From positions 62,001 through 126,000 of the forward strand of contig NZ_SMYO01000006.1 of assembly GCF_004358205.1 (NCBI RefSeq): a DNA stretch of 64,000 nt. Reading direction: 5' to 3'. The DNA is from Bacillus salipaludis (GTDB taxonomy: Bacteria > Bacillota > Bacilli > Bacillales_B > DSM-18226). Position 1 is the first letter of the stretch, and the number at the start of each line of letters is the position of its first letter. The position numbers were made by a program, and so were the translations under genes. The notes beneath the pieces were generated by a model that searched no databases, was not told the DNA's origin, and was given only the letters and a program-made list of their open reading frames with translations. This document shows positions 43,662 to 53,129 of the stretch, in pieces.

Positions 43662-44651
43662 ATGGCTACAATACGAGATGTCGCGAAAAAAGCTGGAGTA
43701 TCTGTAGCGACGGTTTCAAGAGCCTTAAATGATAAAGGTTATATCCATGAAGATACGAGAAAGCTTGTAGAGAAAGCAATTCAAGAATTAAATTACAAAC
43801 CAAATGAAGTTGCCCGTTCTCTCTATAAGAAAAAATCCAGATTAATCGGCCTATTGCTTCCGGATATTCGAAATCCTTTCTTTCCAGAGCTTGCACGAGG
43901 GGTTGAGGACGAGATGCAGGAACATGGTTTACGGCTGATCATTGGAAACGCTGATGAAAAGCCGAAGAAAGAAATTGATTATATTGACACCTTTAAACAA
44001 AATAATGTAATCGGTATCATATCCGCAACCAACCAGACAGAAACAAGTCATTATGAAAACTTGGATTTTCCAGTTGTTTTTCTGGATCGGACAGCTAATG
44101 AGCATCCATCCGTTTATGCAGATGGCTTGGCTGGCGGGAAAATAGCCGCACAAGAAATGATAAAAAGAGGAAGCAAGCGGATTACGTTGCTTCGGGGACC
44201 GATTGAATTAAGGACAGCACAAGACAGGTTTAAAGGTGCAATCAATGAGATTTGTAACTATAATGTTAATTTTAACGTGATGACTACGGCTTCTTTTACC
44301 TTTGACGATGCTGAAAAAATCGCGAAAGAATTATTTGAAAAATTTCCGGAGACAGACGGAGTGATTGCCAGTAATGATCTTGGTGCAGCAGCTATTTTGC
44401 ATGAGGCGTTAAGAAGAGGGATTTCTGTTCCGGACGAACTGCAAATTATCGGATATGATGACATCCCGCTCAGCAGCTTACTGTACCCGGCTTTGTCGAC
44501 GATTCGCCAGCCTGCCTATGATATGGGAAGAGAAGCAGCAAAATTATTGATTCAAATCATAGACGATGAAAAATTGGAACATAAAAATATTCAATTGCCT
44601 GTTACATTTATTGAAAGGCAAACAACAAGAAAGGTTGAAGAAAATGGCTAA
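43662..44651 (+). CDS. rbsR: Ribose operon repressor RbsR (LacI family)
   Basis: A 329-aa LacI-family repressor. The HTH ATIRDVAKKAGVSVATVSRA and hinge helix VARSLYKKKS precede a ribose-binding-protein-like effector domain (LIGLLLPDIRNPFFPELARG; IIGYDDIPLSSLLYPALSTI). It is the first gene of a complete rbsRKDACB operon and lies 18 bp after an operator that it probably binds. Ribose or ribose-phosphate should relieve repression. AGAGGTG precedes the ATG. Confidence 0.95.
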   Translation: MATIRDVAKKAGVSVATVSRALNDKGYIHEDTRKLVEKAIQELNYKPNEVARSLYKKKSRLIGLLLPDIRNPFFPELARGVEDEMQEHGLRLIIGNADEKPKKEIDYIDTFKQNNVIGIISATNQTETSHYENLDFPVVFLDRTANEHPSVYADGLAGGKIAAQEMIKRGSKRITLLRGPIELRTAQDRFKGAINEICNYNVNFNVMTTASFTFDDAEKIAKELFEKFPETDGVIASNDLGAAAILHEALRRGISVPDELQIIGYDDIPLSSLLYPALSTIRQPAYDMGREAAKLLIQIIDDEKLEHKNIQLPVTFIERQTTRKVEENG

Positions 44652-45522
44652 AATAACCGTAATTGGAAGTTCATCAATGGATTTAGTTGTTACAGCCCCA
44701 AGACGTCCCAATAAGGGGGAAACGATTCTTGGTGAATCTTTTAAAACTGTGCCTGGCGGCAAAGGGGCCAACCAGGCAGTCGCTGCTGCAAGGTTAGGAG
44801 CAGAGGTTTATATGGTTGGATGTGTTGGTGGCGATGCATTTGGAAAAACGATTCTTGATAATTTTAAAGAAAATGGCGTTTCTACCACTTATGTGGAACC
44901 GGTTACACATTCGGAAAGTGGAACAGCTCATATTACTCTTGCTGATGGTGACAACAGCATTATTGTTGTGAAGGGTGCAAACAATTATGTAACACCTGAT
45001 TTTGTGGAAAATGCGCTTGATGTAATTCGTATATCAGATATTGTCTTGATTCAGCAAGAGATTCCTGAAGATACGGTTAAATATGTTAGCGAAAAATGTC
45101 ATGAATTCGGTGTTCCTCTATTGTTGAATCCTGCACCGGCAAGGCCGATCAGTAAGGGAGTTATTGAGAACGCAGCTTACATTACACCGAATGAATCGGA
45201 GGCTGCGATTTTATTTGAAAATCAGGACATTCATGTAGTATTAGCGCAATATCCAAACAAAGTGTTTATCACAGAAGGTAAAAATGGCGTTCGCTTTCAC
45301 GATGGTGAAAAAGAGGTAGTGGTTCCATCATTTCCGGTAGAAGCCGTTGATACGACAGGTGCAGGTGATACGTTCAATGCTGCCTTTGCCGTGGCATTAG
45401 CGGAAGGAAATAGCTTTGAGAAAAGTGTCCGTTTTGCCAACCGTGCTGCCTCGCTGTCGGTGACCAAATTTGGTGCGCAGGGCGGTATGCCGACTAGAAA
45501 AGAAGTAGAGGAGAGTGTATAA
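44644..45522 (+). CDS. rbsK: Ribokinase
   Basis: A 292-aa PfkB-family sugar kinase that phosphorylates ribose to ribose 5-phosphate. The start [15 protein letters not shown], the substrate and first PfkB motif [20 protein letters not shown], and the second PfkB motif [14 protein letters not shown] with the catalytic Asp are present. The frame is open from 44566 inside rbsR, but the ATG at 44644 gives the family start, with AAAGGTTGAAG upstream; it overlaps rbsR by 8 bp. Confidence 0.96.
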   Translation: MAKITVIGSSSMDLVVTAPRRPNKGETILGESFKTVPGGKGANQAVAAARLGAEVYMVGCVGGDAFGKTILDNFKENGVSTTYVEPVTHSESGTAHITLADGDNSIIVVKGANNYVTPDFVENALDVIRISDIVLIQQEIPEDTVKYVSEKCHEFGVPLLLNPAPARPISKGVIENAAYITPNESEAAILFENQDIHVVLAQYPNKVFITEGKNGVRFHDGEKEVVVPSFPVEAVDTTGAGDTFNAAFAVALAEGNSFEKSVRFANRAASLSVTKFGAQGGMPTRKEVEESV

Positions 45523-45523
45523 C

Positions 45524-45919
45524 ATGAAACGCCATGGAATGTTAAACAGTCATATTTCTAAAATTTTAGCCGATCTCGGCCATACAGATTATATTGTCAT
45601 CGCTGATGCCGGGTTGCCGATTCCCGAAGGTGTAAAAAAAATCGATTTATCGATTAAACCCGGGTTGCCATCATTTAAGGAAGTGACCGATGCAGTTACA
45701 GATGACATGGTGATTGAAAAATGTATCATTGCAGCTGAAATCGAACAAGGCAATCCAGAAGTGGAGCAATTTTTAAATAGAAAATTTGCAGATATTGAAA
45801 TGACAAAGGTTTCGCACGAAGAATTTAAGCAATTAACCGAAAAGGCAAAAGCCATTATCCGAACAGGTGAAGTTACACCCTATGCCAATTGTATTTTACA
45901 ATCAGGAGTATTTTTTTAA
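45524..45919 (+). CDS. rbsD: D-ribose pyranase
   Basis: A 131-aa RbsD that interconverts the pyranose and furanose forms of ribose, supplying the kinase substrate. The family start [20 protein letters not shown] with the catalytic His in HGMLN, the segment [11 protein letters not shown] and the C-terminal [14 protein letters not shown] are present. GAGGAGAG precedes ATG 45524, one base after the rbsK stop; the in-frame GTG at 45515 is rejected. Confidence 0.96.
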   Translation: MKRHGMLNSHISKILADLGHTDYIVIADAGLPIPEGVKKIDLSIKPGLPSFKEVTDAVTDDMVIEKCIIAAEIEQGNPEVEQFLNRKFADIEMTKVSHEEFKQLTEKAKAIIRTGEVTPYANCILQSGVFF

Positions 45920-45990
45920 GAGCTAAGATCGGGCTGGACGTTTTTGAAATGTCTCTCTCCGTTTTTTCCAAATCGAATGAGGTGATATGA

Positions 45991-47472
45991 ATGCGCATTT
46001 CGATGCAGAACATCTATAAAGCATTTGGTACCAATCAAGTCTTAACAGGTGTTGATTTTGAACTATTGGACGGGGAAGTCCACGCATTAATGGGCGAAAA
46101 TGGGGCCGGAAAATCAACCATGATGAATGTACTGACAGGACTTCATAAGCATGACCAAGGCACCATCACCATTGATGGCAATGAAACCTATTTTAAAAAC
46201 CCAAAAGAAGCCGAACAAAACGGGATTACCTTCATCCATCAGGAACTAAATATTTGGCCGGACATGACCGTTTTAGAAAATTTGTTTATCGGCAAAGAAT
46301 TGAAATCCCCGCTTGGTTTGTTAAAAACAAAAGAAATGAAAGCGTTAGCTACACAACAGTTTGACCGTTTAGCCGTTTCGATTCCTCTAGATCAAGAGGC
46401 GGGGGGCTGCTCTGTAGGAGAACAGCAGATGATCGAAATTGCCAAGGCGTTAATGACGGAGGCCAAGGTCATTATCATGGACGAACCAACAGCCGCTTTG
46501 ACTGAAAGAGAAATCAGCAAGCTTTTTGATGTGATTGCTTCTTTGAAAAAAGAAGGCGTATCAATTGTCTATATTTCTCACCGTATGGAAGAAATCTTTG
46601 CCATTTGTGATCGAATTACTGTTATGCGTGATGGCAAGACCGTTGATACAAAGGCTATTCCCGATACAAATTTTGATGAAGTCGTGAGGAAAATGGTCGG
46701 CAGGGAATTAACAGACAGGTTTCCAAAAAGAACATCAAAACCAGGAGAAACGGTACTAGAAGTAAAAGGGTTAACTAAAAATGGAGTATTCCGTGATGTG
46801 AATTTTTCTGTTCAATCTGGTGAAATCGTTGGGATTTCCGGATTAATGGGAGCAGGAAGGACGGAAATCATGCGGGCAATCTTTGGACTGGATTCCTTTA
46901 ACTGCGGCGAAATCTGGCTGAATGGTAAGAAAACGGCCATCAAATCTCCTGACCAGGCCGTGAAAGCGGGTATAGGTTTTATCACGGAGGACCGAAAAGA
47001 TGAAGGGTTGATCTTAGATTTTTCGATCAAGGAAAATATGGTTTTGCCCTCCCTTTATAGTTTTGCTCCGAAAGGGATTATTAAAGAAAAAAGTGAAAAA
47101 GACTTTGTCAATCTGCTGATCAAACGCTTGACTGTAAAAACGGAATCAGCGGATCTTGCAGTTGGAAGTTTATCTGGGGGAAATCAGCAAAAAGTAGTCA
47201 TTGCCAAATGGGTTGGAATTGGACCAAAGGTACTGATATTGGATGAACCGACGAGAGGTGTAGACGTTGGGGCAAAACGAGAAATCTATCAACTGATGAA
47301 TGAGCTGACGGAGCGGGGAGTGGCCATTATCATGGTTTCATCGGAGCTTCCTGAGATCCTTGGAATGAGCGACCGAATTCTCGTGGTTCATGAAGGAAAA
47401 ATAAGCGGTGAATTGAGAAGTGATGAAGCAACCCAGGAAAAAATTATGACATTGGCAACGGGAGGTCAGTGA
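45991..47472 (+). CDS. rbsA: Ribose ABC transporter ATP-binding protein RbsA
   Basis: A 493-aa duplicated ABC ATPase. The first domain has Walker [10 protein letters not shown], signature [15 protein letters not shown] (degenerate LSGGQ) and Walker [12 protein letters not shown]. The second has a degenerate Walker [10 protein letters not shown], as usual in sugar importers of this type, signature LSGGNQQKV and Walker [12 protein letters not shown]. It powers ribose import with RbsC and RbsB. GAGGTGAT precedes the ATG. Confidence 0.96.
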   Translation: MRISMQNIYKAFGTNQVLTGVDFELLDGEVHALMGENGAGKSTMMNVLTGLHKHDQGTITIDGNETYFKNPKEAEQNGITFIHQELNIWPDMTVLENLFIGKELKSPLGLLKTKEMKALATQQFDRLAVSIPLDQEAGGCSVGEQQMIEIAKALMTEAKVIIMDEPTAALTEREISKLFDVIASLKKEGVSIVYISHRMEEIFAICDRITVMRDGKTVDTKAIPDTNFDEVVRKMVGRELTDRFPKRTSKPGETVLEVKGLTKNGVFRDVNFSVQSGEIVGISGLMGAGRTEIMRAIFGLDSFNCGEIWLNGKKTAIKSPDQAVKAGIGFITEDRKDEGLILDFSIKENMVLPSLYSFAPKGIIKEKSEKDFVNLLIKRLTVKTESADLAVGSLSGGNQQKVVIAKWVGIGPKVLILDEPTRGVDVGAKREIYQLMNELTERGVAIIMVSSELPEILGMSDRILVVHEGKISGELRSDEATQEKIMTLATGGQ

Positions 47473-47473
47473 A

Positions 47474-48445
47474 ATGAACGCAATCAATGAAGGCACAAAA
47501 GCTGGCAAGGCAAATTTTATGAATACGGTTACGCAGAAACTTGGACCGCTTCTCGGACTTATTATTTTAATTGTGATTGTTTCCATATTAAATCCAAGTT
47601 TTCTAGAACCTTTAAATATACTAAACTTATTGCGTCAAGTGGCCATCAATGCGTTAATCGCATTTGGTATGACCTTTGTTATTTTAACAGGAGGAATTGA
47701 TTTATCAGTCGGTGCGATTCTAGCCCTATCCAGTTCTTTAACGGCAGGTATGATTGTATCGGGTCTTGATCCAATCTTGGCGATTATTGTCGGTTGTATT
47801 CTTGGCGGAATCATGGGAATGGTCAATGGACTCTTGATTACAAAAGGAAAAATGGCTCCATTCATTGCCACATTGGCGACCATGACAGCCTTTAGAGGTT
47901 TGACACTTGTTTATACAAAAGGAAACCCAATCACAGGGTTAGGTGAAAATTACTTATTCCAGTTATTTGGCCGTGGTTATTTTCTAGGAATTCCTGTTCC
48001 TGCAATTACGATGATTGTAACGTTTGTATTATTATATACTGTTCTTCATAAAACCCCATTTGGCCGAAAAACATATGCCATCGGAGGAAATGAAAAGGCC
48101 GCGATTTTTTCGGGTATTAAAGTACCAAATGTGAAGCTGATCATTTACGGTCTTTCCGGTTTACTTGCTGCGTTAGCAGGGGCGATTTTAACATCACGAT
48201 TGAATTCAGCACAGCCGACAGCGGGTACTTCTTATGAACTCGATGCCATCGCGGCAGTTGTATTAGGAGGGACAAGCCTTTCAGGGGGGAAAGGAAGAAT
48301 TTTTGGAACGCTGATTGGCGCGTTAATTATTGGTACATTAAACAATGGTTTAAATCTTCTTGGTGTATCTTCATTCTATCAACAAGTAGTAAAAGGGATT
48401 GTAATCATCATTGCTGTATTACTTGATCGGAAGAAATCAGCATAA
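47474..48445 (+). CDS. rbsC: Ribose ABC transporter permease RbsC
   Basis: A 323-aa membrane permease with about eight to ten helices. AFGMTFVILTGGIDLSVGAI is the family signature, and GGNEKAAIFSGIKV is the coupling region; SYELDAIAAVVLGGTSLSGG follows. It starts one base after the rbsA stop, with GGGAGGTCAG upstream. Confidence 0.96.
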   Translation: MNAINEGTKAGKANFMNTVTQKLGPLLGLIILIVIVSILNPSFLEPLNILNLLRQVAINALIAFGMTFVILTGGIDLSVGAILALSSSLTAGMIVSGLDPILAIIVGCILGGIMGMVNGLLITKGKMAPFIATLATMTAFRGLTLVYTKGNPITGLGENYLFQLFGRGYFLGIPVPAITMIVTFVLLYTVLHKTPFGRKTYAIGGNEKAAIFSGIKVPNVKLIIYGLSGLLAALAGAILTSRLNSAQPTAGTSYELDAIAAVVLGGTSLSGGKGRIFGTLIGALIIGTLNNGLNLLGVSSFYQQVVKGIVIIIAVLLDRKKSA

Positions 48446-48459
48446 GGAGAGAATTTTTT

Positions 48460-49377
48460 ATGAAAAAATTAGCTGTACTATTGATATCAGTATCACTCTT
48501 GCTTTTAGGCGCTTGTTCGATGCAGCCGCCTGAATGGGCTAAGCCGGCGAAAAAGGAAAATTTAAAAGATGTGAAGATTGGCCTATCCGTTTCCACCTTA
48601 AACAATCCGTTTTTTGTTTCTTTAAAAAATGGGGTACAAAAAGAAGCGAAGGTATTGGGAATGGAAGTAAAGGTGGTTGATGCACAAAATGACTCTGCAA
48701 AGCAAATAAATGATGTAGAAGATTTAATTCAGCAGGGTGTTGACGTTTTACTGATTAACCCGACAGATTCTGCTGCAATCTCAACAGCTGTTCAATCTGC
48801 AAACAACATTGGAATTCCTGTTATTACGCTTGACCGTTCTGCTGATAAAGGGAAAGTTGCAGCATTAGTCGCTTCAGATAATATCAAAGGCGGAGAAATG
48901 GCAGGGAATTACATTGTGAAGAAGCTTGGGGAGAAAGCAAAGGTTGCTGAACTTGAAGGTGTACCAGGCGCCTCCGCTACACGTGAACGGGGAAAAGGAT
49001 TTCATATTATCGCCGATCAGAAATTGAATGTAGTAGAGCAACAATCTGCTGATTTTGACCGGACCAAGGGATTAACAGTAATGGAAAATTTACTTCAAGC
49101 AAATCCGGATATTCAAGCCGTCTTTGCCCATAATGATGAAATGGCATTGGGGGCGATTGAAGCGATCAATAGTTCTGGTAAAAATATTATGGTCATTGGA
49201 TTTGATGGAAATGATGATGCACTGAAAGCCATTAAAGCTGGAAAAATGGAAGCAACGGTTGCTCAACAGCCGGAATTAATCGGAAAACTTGCTGTTGATG
49301 CCGGCAGAGATGTGGTTCAGGGTAAAAAGGTAGCAAAAAAGATTCCAGCACCATTGAAACTTGTGACAAAAAGCTAA
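48460..49377 (+). CDS. rbsB: Ribose-binding lipoprotein RbsB
   Basis: A 305-aa solute-binding protein of the periplasmic-binding-protein-like I fold. The signal peptide ends with LLLLGAC (lipid-attached Cys19). The binding part has VSTLNNPFFVSLKNGVQKEA, VLLINPTDSAAI, ELEGVPGASATRERGKGF and AVFAHNDEMALGA. It captures ribose outside the cell for RbsC/RbsA. It is the last gene of the rbs operon, followed by a strong terminator. Confidence 0.96.
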   Translation: MKKLAVLLISVSLLLLGACSMQPPEWAKPAKKENLKDVKIGLSVSTLNNPFFVSLKNGVQKEAKVLGMEVKVVDAQNDSAKQINDVEDLIQQGVDVLLINPTDSAAISTAVQSANNIGIPVITLDRSADKGKVAALVASDNIKGGEMAGNYIVKKLGEKAKVAELEGVPGASATRERGKGFHIIADQKLNVVEQQSADFDRTKGLTVMENLLQANPDIQAVFAHNDEMALGAIEAINSSGKNIMVIGFDGNDDALKAIKAGKMEATVAQQPELIGKLAVDAGRDVVQGKKVAKKIPAPLKLVTKS

Positions 49378-49389
49378 ATCAGTTCTTTC

Positions 49390-49428
49390 AAAAAGACCTG
49401 TTCCTGTAATGAAGGAACAGGTCTTTTT
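49390..49428 (+). terminator. Terminator of the rbs operon
   Basis: AAAAAGACCTGTTCCT (49390-49405) pairs with AGGAACAGGTCTTTTT (from 49412). Confidence 0.92.
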
Positions 49429-49576
49429 AATTTCCTTTAAGGAAAAGCGTATAAAGCGGCTGTTTTTGGACTATATATAAATATATTTTAATAGTTTTAA
49501 GTAAATATTTTTGTATAATTACTAGATATAGGATATTTTTTTAAAATAGAAAAATAAACTAGAGGGAATGTTTACG

Positions 49577-51922
49577 ATGAATAAGGAACTAATTTATGAT
49601 ACCGATATATGCTATCAGCAGGCTGAAGAGAAGGCTGCACAATATTTTCAATCACTGTTGACCCAGGTTCAGCAAAAGACTTTTGTTTCTGTCTTAACAA
49701 AAGACATTCAGTCCTGGAAACATAATCATATTCATCGTTATTCATCCCTCACTTTTTTTGCACGAAAAAAGGAAAGAACAGGATATTACAATCATATCCG
49801 ATGGCTTGATTATACAGGTAAACTAGATCCTTATTTAGATCGAAGTATCTCATATATATTTATGCGGGATTTGGGTAAAGCCTTGGATTCCCCTGATACA
49901 CAAAAGAGGATCCGTCAAGTAGTTGATTACTTAAAAAATCAATTGACGCAGCCTATCAAAACGGAAATGTTTAGTTTGGCAGGAATGTATCGGTGGGGCC
50001 AAAAGGAACGTATTGAATCTACAATTATCTGGTTGATCAATAAACTTAAGACGGTTTCCGAAATAATTCCAAAGGGGATGGACGCGGAGAATGCCCAGCG
50101 GAAATTAATTAAAATCATTGGCGGCGTCGTCATGCACGTGACGGAAGAGATGGACAAGGAGATTTCGCCGGAAGAACGTTCCCGCAAACTGGATGAAGCG
50201 ATTCGACTGGGTTATTCCTATGGACTGACCTACCCTTTTATTGACGACCTTCTCGATGCCAAAGTCTTATCTGAAGAAGAGAAAAAACAATATTCCAATC
50301 TAATCCGGACCACCCTTATTACTGGCACTGTGCCTGAGCTGGGGGAGTGGGCTTTTGCGATCGAAGACATGATTCGCCCGATTCATGTAGAACTTCGAGA
50401 AGCCTTTGAATATATTAAGGACCATCAACGACCTGACACACGTAAAAGTTTTTTTGAGCAATCCTTTGTATTCTTTCATTCTCAGGAAGTGGACCGTGAA
50501 AAGAATCTATCCAATCCAAACTATAGCAATCAAGAACTTTATCTTCCTATCATTTTAAAATCTTCTTTTTCCCGATTGATTGCCAGGTCTGTTATTAGTG
50601 CCCCTGAGGACGAGGGGTTTGACAACCGTACCTTCTTTTACGGAATTTATAATCAGTTGGCGGATGATTTTACTGATATGTTTAATGATTGGGAGGATGG
50701 TGCGGTCACTCCCTATACCTATTATCTAAAATATCATCAGATGCGTAAGGATCTGATCAACCCCTTCGAGTTATACTGGACGGTTATCGCCAATTTAATC
50801 CATAACGTGTATCACTCGGATCTAAAGACCTGTGAAGTGATACTCGATCGCGCCATTAATAGCCTGAAACGTTTTAAAGAACGAATGGGTACAGAAAAAT
50901 ACAATGATGTGATGAGGCTATTTGCCTCCGGTGTACCTAAATTCAATCGTCTGATTCAAAAAATGGTCCGAAAAGCAGCTGATGTAGATTTCTTTGATAA
51001 ACTGCTTCGAGATCATGTAATTACGATGATGAAAAATGAACGGAAAGAGCAGGATGAATTCTCTAATACGATTGAGAGTGTACGTGATCAGATGAATCGA
51101 CTTTTGCCGATTCCCAAAGTTGAATTTCACGATTCAATCATTGAGGCTGCAAATTATAGCTTGGAAGGGGATGGAAAGCGGCTGAGACCCATTATTACTT
51201 GGGTGATGGGGGTTAACGCATATGGATTTCATCCGCAAGCGATGGTACCGCTGTTAAAATCTTTGGAATATATGCATACTGCCTCACTTATTTTTGATGA
51301 TTTGCCTTCCCAGGATAATGCATCTACCCGCAGGGGCCGTCCTACACTCCATCAGACATATAATGCGGCTATTGCTGAATTATCCGGCATTTTCTTAATT
51401 CAAAAGGCGACAGAAGAACAAGCCTCTCTTGACCAGTTTGATGCGAAAACAGTACTGCAGTTGATTCAGTATTCTTCTCGGGTTACAGAGAGTATGTGCA
51501 TGGGACAGGCGATGGACTTAGAGTCTAAAGGGAAACCAATGACACTTGAACAATTGAATACGATGTGCTTTTATAAAACGGGAATCGCCTTTGAGGCGTC
51601 ACTCATCATGCCAGCGATTCTAGCCCAGGTTGAGGAAGCTGAAATGACGGCCTTGAAAAATTTTGCCCGCCATGCCGGCATTGCTTTTCAGATTAAGGAT
51701 GATCTGCTAGATGTGGAAGGCGATCGGGTCTTACTAGGAAAACCAATCGGAATAGATGCTGAAAACAACCGCTCGACTTTTGTGTCTATCCTTGGACCGG
51801 AGGGTGCTCGAAAAGCGATGTGGGAACATTACTGTCTTGCAATCGAGGCGTTACAGGATGTGCCCCGTAATATCACTTTTTTGAGGCATTTATTGAATTA
51901 TATCGTAAACCGCGAACGTTGA
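49577..51922 (+). CDS. Polyprenyl diphosphate synthase fused to a long N-terminal region with extra DDxxD motifs
   Basis: A 781-aa protein, more than twice the usual trans-prenyl synthase length (about 300-350 aa). Residues about 515-781 form a complete synthase: GDGKRLRP (531-538), first Asp-rich motif DDLPSQD (574-580) followed by RRGRPT, GQAMDLE (643-649), KTG, and second Asp-rich motif DDLLD (708-712). The preceding 510 residues are not recognised, but are helical and contain two more DDxxD-like motifs, DDLLD (223-227) and DDFTD (363-367). The ATG at 49577 is preferred because AGAGGG then has a 10-base spacing; ATG 49568 adds three residues. A bifunctional isoprenoid enzyme is possible. 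Confidence 0.82.
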   Translation: MNKELIYDTDICYQQAEEKAAQYFQSLLTQVQQKTFVSVLTKDIQSWKHNHIHRYSSLTFFARKKERTGYYNHIRWLDYTGKLDPYLDRSISYIFMRDLGKALDSPDTQKRIRQVVDYLKNQLTQPIKTEMFSLAGMYRWGQKERIESTIIWLINKLKTVSEIIPKGMDAENAQRKLIKIIGGVVMHVTEEMDKEISPEERSRKLDEAIRLGYSYGLTYPFIDDLLDAKVLSEEEKKQYSNLIRTTLITGTVPELGEWAFAIEDMIRPIHVELREAFEYIKDHQRPDTRKSFFEQSFVFFHSQEVDREKNLSNPNYSNQELYLPIILKSSFSRLIARSVISAPEDEGFDNRTFFYGIYNQLADDFTDMFNDWEDGAVTPYTYYLKYHQMRKDLINPFELYWTVIANLIHNVYHSDLKTCEVILDRAINSLKRFKERMGTEKYNDVMRLFASGVPKFNRLIQKMVRKAADVDFFDKLLRDHVITMMKNERKEQDEFSNTIESVRDQMNRLLPIPKVEFHDSIIEAANYSLEGDGKRLRPIITWVMGVNAYGFHPQAMVPLLKSLEYMHTASLIFDDLPSQDNASTRRGRPTLHQTYNAAIAELSGIFLIQKATEEQASLDQFDAKTVLQLIQYSSRVTESMCMGQAMDLESKGKPMTLEQLNTMCFYKTGIAFEASLIMPAILAQVEEAEMTALKNFARHAGIAFQIKDDLLDVEGDRVLLGKPIGIDAENNRSTFVSILGPEGARKAMWEHYCLAIEALQDVPRNITFLRHLLNYIVNRER

Positions 51923-51928
51923 TTAAAT

Positions 51929-51956
51929 GAAAAAGGCCATTTTGGTCTTTTTTTAT
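51929..51956 (+). terminator. Terminator after the prenyl synthase fusion
   Basis: AAAAAGGCC, ATTTT, GGTCTTTTTTT with one G·T pair. Confidence 0.75.
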
Positions 51957-51974
51957 TTCAAAAATATGGTATTA

Positions 51975-52000
51975 TATATTTAGATAATTAACTAAATATA
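51975..52000. promoter_or_regulatory. ArsR/SdpR-type operator
   Basis: TATATTTAG (51975-51983) and CTAAATATA (51992-52000) form a perfect 9-bp inverted repeat with an 8-base spacer, directly before the ribosome binding site of the ArsR gene. It is a probable autorepression site and overlaps an AT-rich promoter. Confidence 0.7.
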
Positions 52001-52015
52001 AAAGGAGAGGCTTAA

Positions 52016-52270
52016 ATGAACGACGTTTTTAAGGCACTAGCCGATCCAACAAGAAGAAAAATTCTTGATTTGTTGAAAGAGCAGGATTTAACAGCGGGTG
52101 AAATTGCCGACCAATTTGATATGAGCAAGCCCTCCATCAGCAATCATCTGAAAATCCTTAAATCTGCAGGATTAGTTCTTGATGAAAAAAAGGGCCAGTT
52201 TATTCTTTACTCGTTAAATTCCACTATTTTACAGGATGTCATCAAGTGGCTGCTAGATAAAAAAAGTTAA
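52016..52270 (+). CDS. ArsR-family regulator, SdpR-like
   Basis: An 84-aa winged-helix repressor: FKALADPTRRKILDLLKEQD and GEIADQFDMSKPSISNHLKI are typical of the SdpR group of ArsR proteins, with no metal-binding cysteines. It is followed after 13 bp by an SdpI-like gene, the sdpRI arrangement of B. subtilis, where SdpI at the membrane sequesters SdpR when the SDP toxin is present. AAAGGAGAGG precedes the ATG. Confidence 0.88.
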   Translation: MNDVFKALADPTRRKILDLLKEQDLTAGEIADQFDMSKPSISNHLKILKSAGLVLDEKKGQFILYSLNSTILQDVIKWLLDKKS

Positions 52271-52283
52271 GGGGGAGAAACGT

Positions 52284-52919
52284 GTGAGGAAAAATAAGAT
52301 TTATTTCATAACGATGGGAATTGCGATTATAACATTGCTGCTGAATCTCTTGGCCTATCCTAATTTACCGGATAAAGTGCCTGTGCATTGGGGAATCAAT
52401 GGCGATGTTAACCGCTATGGACCTAAACTGGAACTTGTCAGCCTTGGTGTATTGCCTATTGTCTTATTTTTTTTCTTAAACTATTTACCAGTAATAGACC
52501 CGAAAAAGCAATCTTATAAATTGCATAAAAACGCCTATTCGATTATGAATCTGGTGATTATCCTGTTTTTATCCTGTATGAACCTAATTGCCATTGCAAG
52601 TGCACTTGGGATTTATGTCCCTTTTCAAAAGGTAGTGCCTATCCTTTTTGGAATACTTTTCATTGTAATTGGTAATTACATGGCGCAAATTCGCCACAAT
52701 TATTTTATTGGTTTTCGATCACCATGGACACTTGCCTCGGAATATGTGTGGAAAAAAACGCACAGATTTGGCGGCTATGTTTTAGTTGTTATTGGACTTA
52801 TCTCTCTTATAGCAGGTATGTTTGGTTCAATTGGTATGCAGCTATTCTTTACGGCGTTAGTTATTGGGATTGCGGGGATTTACTTATATTCGTATTTGAT
52901 ATTTAAAAAGAAATCATAG
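52284..52919 (+). CDS. SdpI/DUF1648-family membrane protein
   Basis: A 211-aa protein with about six membrane helices. The N-terminal LAYPNLPDKVPVHWGINGDV is the DUF1648 signature; the C-terminal half (MAQIRHNYFIGFRSPWTLAS) matches SdpI. In B. subtilis SdpI gives immunity to the SDP cannibalism toxin and signals to SdpR. No sdpABC toxin genes are in this window, so it may protect against toxins of other cells or act in another stress response. The start is GTG, with GGGGGAG upstream. Confidence 0.85.
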   Translation: MRKNKIYFITMGIAIITLLLNLLAYPNLPDKVPVHWGINGDVNRYGPKLELVSLGVLPIVLFFFLNYLPVIDPKKQSYKLHKNAYSIMNLVIILFLSCMNLIAIASALGIYVPFQKVVPILFGILFIVIGNYMAQIRHNYFIGFRSPWTLASEYVWKKTHRFGGYVLVVIGLISLIAGMFGSIGMQLFFTALVIGIAGIYLYSYLIFKKKS

Positions 52920-53022
52920 CGGGGACGTGCAGGTATATTGGTTTTTGAAGAAGAGGACAATAAAAGTGTTAATATGAAGAGTAGATGATTTAAATACACT
53001 TAAAAGAGGTGTGAAATCCACC

Positions 53023-53092
53023 TTATCAGCAATTTTTCGAAGTTTATCAGCGAATTTATCAGTTTTATCAGTGAATCCACACGCTTTATCAG
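53023..53092. repeat. Five TTATCAG repeats
   Basis: TTATCAG starts at 53023, 53044, 53056, 53065 and 53086; all spacings are multiples of three. The complementary strand has an open frame with repeated (F/A/T)DK units (52914-53111), but it has no ribosome binding site. It may be a remnant of coding sequence or a simple-sequence element before selO. Confidence 0.45.
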
Positions 53093-53129
53093 CGAATGAA
53101 AAAACAACCATCTTTTAAAAGGAGTTACC

